A DNA stretch of 16,856 nucleotides, taken from the NCBI GenBank assembly GCA_003454835.1, contig DMTA01000350.1, positions 1 to 16,856 on the forward strand, in the 5' to 3' direction. Shown here in pieces: positions 14,161 through 16,856 of this stretch (position 1 is the stretch's first letter; every line of letters begins with the position of its first letter). Both the position numbers and the translations under genes were made by a program. The DNA comes from Achromobacter sp. (lineage in GTDB: Bacteria; Pseudomonadota; Gammaproteobacteria; Burkholderiales; Burkholderiaceae_B). The notes below the pieces were generated by a model that saw only the letters and a program-made list of their open reading frames with translations, was not told where the DNA came from and did not search any database.

Positions 14161-15045
14161 GTGAGCAGCAGTTTCGATCGCGCAGGGCTTGCCCTGATGT
14201 TCAGCACCATCCTGGTCTGGGCGGGAAGCTGGATCGCGATGAAGCTGATCGTGCCCTACATCGGACCGTTCGACTTCGTGGCCCTGCGCTACGTGACGGG
14301 CAGCCTGGTGCTTTTCGCGCTCGCGTTCGCCACGCGCCGGCCGCTGGCGATGCCGCCCTGGAAACTGACCCTCTTGATCGGCCTGACCCAGACGGCGGGC
14401 TTTCAGGGCTTCGTCCAGACCGCGCTGGTGGACGGGGGCGTGGGCAAGGTGTCCCTCATGGCCTACACCATGCCGTTCTGGGTCGTGCTGTTTGCGTGGT
14501 GGTTGCTGGGCGAACGGCCCACGGCCCGGCACGCGGCCGGCATCGCGCTGGCCGCCGTTGGCCTGATCTGTTTCGTCGAACCCTGGAACGGGCTGGGCGA
14601 CATCCGCCCCGTGTTGCTGGGCCTGGGCAGCGGCCTGTGCTGGGGCGTGGGCACGGTGCTGTCCAAGCGCATGTTCGACCGCCATGCGCCGGACGTGATG
14701 ACGTTCACCGCGTGGCAGATGCTGTTCGGCGGCCTGGTCATGGTGCCCATCGCCTATCTGGTGCCGCAGATGACCGCCCAATGGGGCTGGCCGCTCTGGA
14801 CCGGCATGACCTACATTGTGCTGATCGCCACCGCGGCGGGCTGGCTGCTGTGGCTGCAGGTCGTGCGCCGCGTGCCCGCGTCGATCGCGGGACTGTCGAG
14901 CCTGGGCGTGCCCGTGGTGGCCATGCTGCTGGCATGGGCCATCCTGTCCGAGCGTCCCACGCCCGTCGAGGTAGGCGGGATGGTGCTGATCCTGGCTGGC
15001 ATCTTTGTGGTGAGCCGTGCCGCGCCGGCCGCGCGCGCCGAATGA
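14161..15045 (+). CDS. EamA/DMT family transporter
   Basis: A 294-residue inner-membrane protein of the drug/metabolite transporter superfamily with about ten membrane helices in two EamA repeats (about 10-142 and 150-288). Each repeat ends in the usual short motif: LLGERPT near 115-121 and ILSERPT near 260. The GTG start at 14161 has GGAG (14149-14152) 8 nt upstream. The first downstream Met (M13) would remove part of helix 1. The superfamily includes the threonine/homoserine exporter RhtA. The threonine aldolase gene follows after 42 bp, so an amino-acid (threonine-related) efflux role is an attractive inference, though DMT substrates cannot be predicted from sequence alone. Confidence 0.88.
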   Translation: MSSSFDRAGLALMFSTILVWAGSWIAMKLIVPYIGPFDFVALRYVTGSLVLFALAFATRRPLAMPPWKLTLLIGLTQTAGFQGFVQTALVDGGVGKVSLMAYTMPFWVVLFAWWLLGERPTARHAAGIALAAVGLICFVEPWNGLGDIRPVLLGLGSGLCWGVGTVLSKRMFDRHAPDVMTFTAWQMLFGGLVMVPIAYLVPQMTAQWGWPLWTGMTYIVLIATAAGWLLWLQVVRRVPASIAGLSSLGVPVVAMLLAWAILSERPTPVEVGGMVLILAGIFVVSRAAPAARAE

Positions 15046-15087
15046 CCTTTCCGAATTCCTGTCCTCTCCAATCCCCTGGAAACTTTC

Positions 15088-16098
15088 ATGATTGATCTGC
15101 GTAGCGATACCGTCACCCGTCCCGATGCGGCCATGCTGCAGGCGATGGCCAATGCCCCGCTGGGCGATGACGTGATGGGCGACGATCCCACCGTGATCCG
15201 GCTGCAAAAGACGTTGGCCGAGCGCACCGGCAAGGCCGCGGGCCTGTTCTTTCCCTCGGGCACGCAAAGCAACCTGGCCGCGCTCATGGCGCATTGCGAC
15301 CGCGGCGACGAGTACCTTGTCGGCCAGCTTGCGCACACCTACAAATACGAGGGCGGCGGCGCAGCGGTGCTGGCCAGCATCCAGCCCCAGCCCATCGAAC
15401 ACGCGCCGGATGGATCGTTGCCGCTGGAGAAACTAGCCGCGGCGCTCAAGCCCAAGGGCGACCCGCACTTCGCGCGCACGCGCCTGCTGGCGCTGGAAAA
15501 CACCTTCCACGGCAAGCTGATTCCGGCCGCGTACATCCAGGCCGCGACGTCCTGGGCGCGCGAGCAGGCCCTTGCCACGCACCTGGACGGGGCGCGCGTG
15601 TTCAACGCGGCCGTTGCCAGCGGCAAACCCGTGGCCGAGCTTTGCCAGCCCTTCGATTCGGTGTCCATCTGCTTTTCAAAGGGTTTGGGCGCGCCGGTCG
15701 GGTCGGTGCTGGTCGGCAGCGAGGAATTGATCGGCCGCGCGCATCGCTGGCGCAAGATGCTGGGCGGCGGCCTGCGCCAGTCAGGCGTGCTGGCGGCCGC
15801 CTGCCTGTACGCGCTGGAGCACAACGTGGAACGGCTGGCGCAGGACCATGAGAACGCACGCCTGTTGGCCGAAGGCCTGGGGGGCATTGCCGGCGTCAAG
15901 GTGCTGAGCCAGGACACCAACATGGTGTTCGTGGAATTCGAGCCGTCACGCTGCGATGCGCTGACGGCGGCGCTGGGCAAGGAAGACATCCTCATGCGCG
16001 CCGTCTATGGCGGTCCCACGCGTCTGGTCACGCATCTGAACGTGTCGGCCGACGACGTGCGGCGCGTGGTCGAGGCCGTGGGGCGGCATTTGCGTTGA
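15088..16098 (+). CDS. ltaE: Low-specificity L-threonine aldolase
   Basis: A 336-residue fold-type I PLP enzyme that splits L-threonine and L-allo-threonine into glycine and acetaldehyde and acts on other beta-hydroxy amino acids. It begins MIDLRSDTVTRPDAAMLQAM, the classic family N-terminus. PSGTQSNLAAL (56-66) binds the cofactor phosphate. His83 in AHTYKYE stacks on the PLP ring. HLDGAR (165-170) supplies the Asp and Arg contacts, and Lys198 in FSKGLGAPVGS is the Schiff-base lysine. Length matches E. coli LtaE (333). Only a weak GGA (15078-15080) precedes the ATG, and the 42-bp gap has no terminator, so it is probably co-transcribed with the DMT gene. The glycine feeds one-carbon metabolism, and the acetaldehyde, once oxidised, could feed Acs. 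Confidence 0.94.
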   Translation: MIDLRSDTVTRPDAAMLQAMANAPLGDDVMGDDPTVIRLQKTLAERTGKAAGLFFPSGTQSNLAALMAHCDRGDEYLVGQLAHTYKYEGGGAAVLASIQPQPIEHAPDGSLPLEKLAAALKPKGDPHFARTRLLALENTFHGKLIPAAYIQAATSWAREQALATHLDGARVFNAAVASGKPVAELCQPFDSVSICFSKGLGAPVGSVLVGSEELIGRAHRWRKMLGGGLRQSGVLAAACLYALEHNVERLAQDHENARLLAEGLGGIAGVKVLSQDTNMVFVEFEPSRCDALTAALGKEDILMRAVYGGPTRLVTHLNVSADDVRRVVEAVGRHLR

Positions 16099-16136
16099 GC
16101 CGCCTCGGCAACCGCAATCGCGCCATCGCCGCCGGT

Positions 16137-16481
16137 TCAGCCGTGGCGCGCGCGGCTGTCGGAGGGCGCCTCGTCGCGCTCCTGCATGCCGTAGTCGCGC
16201 AGCACCTGGGCCACGCGTAGACGGTAGTTCCGGAACACGCCGCCGCGCCCGGCCTCTTGCGCGCGGCGGTGCGATTCCAGGGAACGCCAGCGCAGCACCG
16301 CGGCCTCGTCGCGCCAGAATGACAGCGACAGCAGCTTGCCGGGCGTGGACAGGCTTTGAAAGCGTTCGACGGAGATAAATCCGTCGATGGTGCGCAGTTC
16401 GTCGATCAGGCCGGCGGCGATCTCCAGATACGGGGCGGGGTCGCCGTGGGCGGGCTCGACTTCGAATATCACGGCAATCAT
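16137..16481 (-). CDS. Antibiotic biosynthesis monooxygenase (ABM) family protein
   Basis: A 114-residue small protein with the ABM dimeric alpha-beta-barrel pattern. It has IAVIFEVEP as the first strand, YLEIAAGLIDELRTIDGFISVERFQSL as the helix and second strand, and GKLLSLSFWRDEAAVLRWRSLESHRRAQEAGR with conserved His71. The family includes small monooxygenases of quinone-forming pathways and heme-degrading IsdG proteins, but most genomic copies like this one have no assigned reaction. AAGGA (16495-16491, minus strand) lies 9 nt before the ATG, next to a small palindrome. It is convergent with ltaE across 38 bp with no terminator seen. The protein is cytosolic and has no cofactor-binding motif I can identify. 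Confidence 0.85.
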   Translation of the reverse strand: MIAVIFEVEPAHGDPAPYLEIAAGLIDELRTIDGFISVERFQSLSTPGKLLSLSFWRDEAAVLRWRSLESHRRAQEAGRGGVFRNYRLRVAQVLRDYGMQERDEAPSDSRARHG

Positions 16482-16494
16482 GGGTTGCTGTCCT

Positions 16495-16507
16495 TTTGAT
16501 AATCAAA
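16495..16507. promoter_or_regulatory. Small palindrome upstream of the ABM gene
   Basis: TTTGAT-A-ATCAAA is a perfect 6+6 palindrome beginning 14 bp upstream of the minus-strand start codon and touching the ribosome site. Its position would suit an operator. The A/T-rich composition stands out from the GC-rich surroundings. No regulator is assigned. Confidence 0.3.
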
Positions 16508-16673
16508 CTGGGCATGCGCGCGTTGGAGAGCGCGCGATAGCGCAATCGCGTGGGTCTGGATGCGTGACGGCGTCCAGGGGATGGGGGCGGCATGGCGGGT
16601 GGGCGGTGACCGATGGGGGATTCGGTCGCCAGTATCCGCCAGCCCCGCAGGCAACGATTCGATGTGAACCGAA

Positions 16674-16856
16674 CTATGCCTGCGCCGCGTCGCCTTCGGC
16701 CAGCAACGCCGCGTAGCCCTGCCGTGAATCGGGCCATTGCAGCGACAGGCCGCTGGCGCGCAGGCGCGCATTGCTGAGCTTCTTGCTGCCTACGTTGGCG
16801 GGCGCCGCCGCCTCGCGCGGGGCCGGGGCGCCGATCATCCGGGCCAGTTCGGCATA
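16674..16856 (-). CDS. SDR/NAD-dependent epimerase-like protein, C-terminal 60 residues (runs off the right edge)
   Basis: The last 60 codons and stop (TAG at 16676-16674) of a minus-strand gene. The readable tail runs YAELARMIGAPAP to the C-terminus and contains VGSKKLSNARLRASGLSLQWPDSRQGYAALLAEG. The pattern K-(R/K)-x-SNARLRA-x-G-(8-9)-P-x-(S/Y)-R-x-GYAALL is typical of the C-terminus of extended SDR proteins (NAD-dependent epimerase/dehydratase, YeeZ-like). The Rossmann fold and catalytic YxxxK would lie upstream, outside the window, so the substrate is unknown. About 190 bp separate this stop from the ABM start on the same strand. Confidence 0.72.
   Translation of the reverse strand, partial: YAELARMIGAPAPREAAAPANVGSKKLSNARLRASGLSLQWPDSRQGYAALLAEGDAAQA

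Noticed and set aside
16517..16627. Hairpins CGCGCG/CGCGCG (16517-16536) and GACCGA/TCGGTC (16608-16627) between the ABM and SDR genes
   Set aside because: Short stems without T-tracts in GC-rich sequence; the second might be a weak end for the SDR transcript but cannot be supported.
1..16856. Mobile elements, prophage, CRISPR, toxin-antitoxin or defence systems
   Set aside because: I looked for transposase, integrase, repeat arrays and paired small genes on both strands and found none; gene content is core metabolism and regulation.

Overview
The window is a high-GC chromosomal segment whose proteins look like those of Alcaligenaceae (Burkholderiales), most likely Achromobacter or Bordetella. 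The PepA N-terminus, LptF, the 314-residue CysB and the DUF2325 protein all match that family as I remember it; no search was run. Codon use looks uniform. I see no transposase, integrase, tRNA, rRNA, CRISPR array or phage gene. This is core and metabolic chromosome, not an island.

Layout. Left edge: the 5' end of pepA (leucyl aminopeptidase, minus) is divergent from lptF (LPS export permease, plus). Next comes a LysR regulator (minus), divergent from an orphan branched-chain-amino-acid-type periplasmic binding protein (plus). Three TGTGCAT-type half-sites lie between them. mmsA (CoA-acylating methylmalonate-semialdehyde dehydrogenase) follows. cysB (plus) has a perfect palindrome ending at its start codon and a strong terminator after it. 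A small DUF2325 gene then appears under a promoter overlapped by a Fur-box-like sequence. A bidirectional terminator separates it from a minus-strand NlpC/P60 lipoprotein hydrolase.

Centre and right: prpE (propionyl-CoA synthetase), a GlcG/HbpS-family protein and a UMF1-type MFS transporter form a tight operon with two ATGA stop/start overlaps. A 327-bp non-coding stretch with several hairpins precedes acs (acetyl-CoA synthetase). An EamA/DMT transporter and ltaE (low-specificity threonine aldolase) follow as a probable pair. At the right edge are a minus-strand ABM-type small protein and the 3' end of an SDR/epimerase-like gene.

Common theme: MmsA and PrpE both make propionyl-CoA, Acs makes acetyl-CoA, and LtaE releases acetaldehyde and glycine from threonine. 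The segment therefore holds several entry points into short-chain acyl-CoA metabolism, beside regulators of sulfur (CysB) and possibly iron (Fur-like site). The most interesting items are the Fur-like site at the DUF2325 gene, the coupled prpE-hbpS-UMF1 operon, the three-half-site operator at the LysR/binding-protein divergence, and the cysB start-site palindrome.
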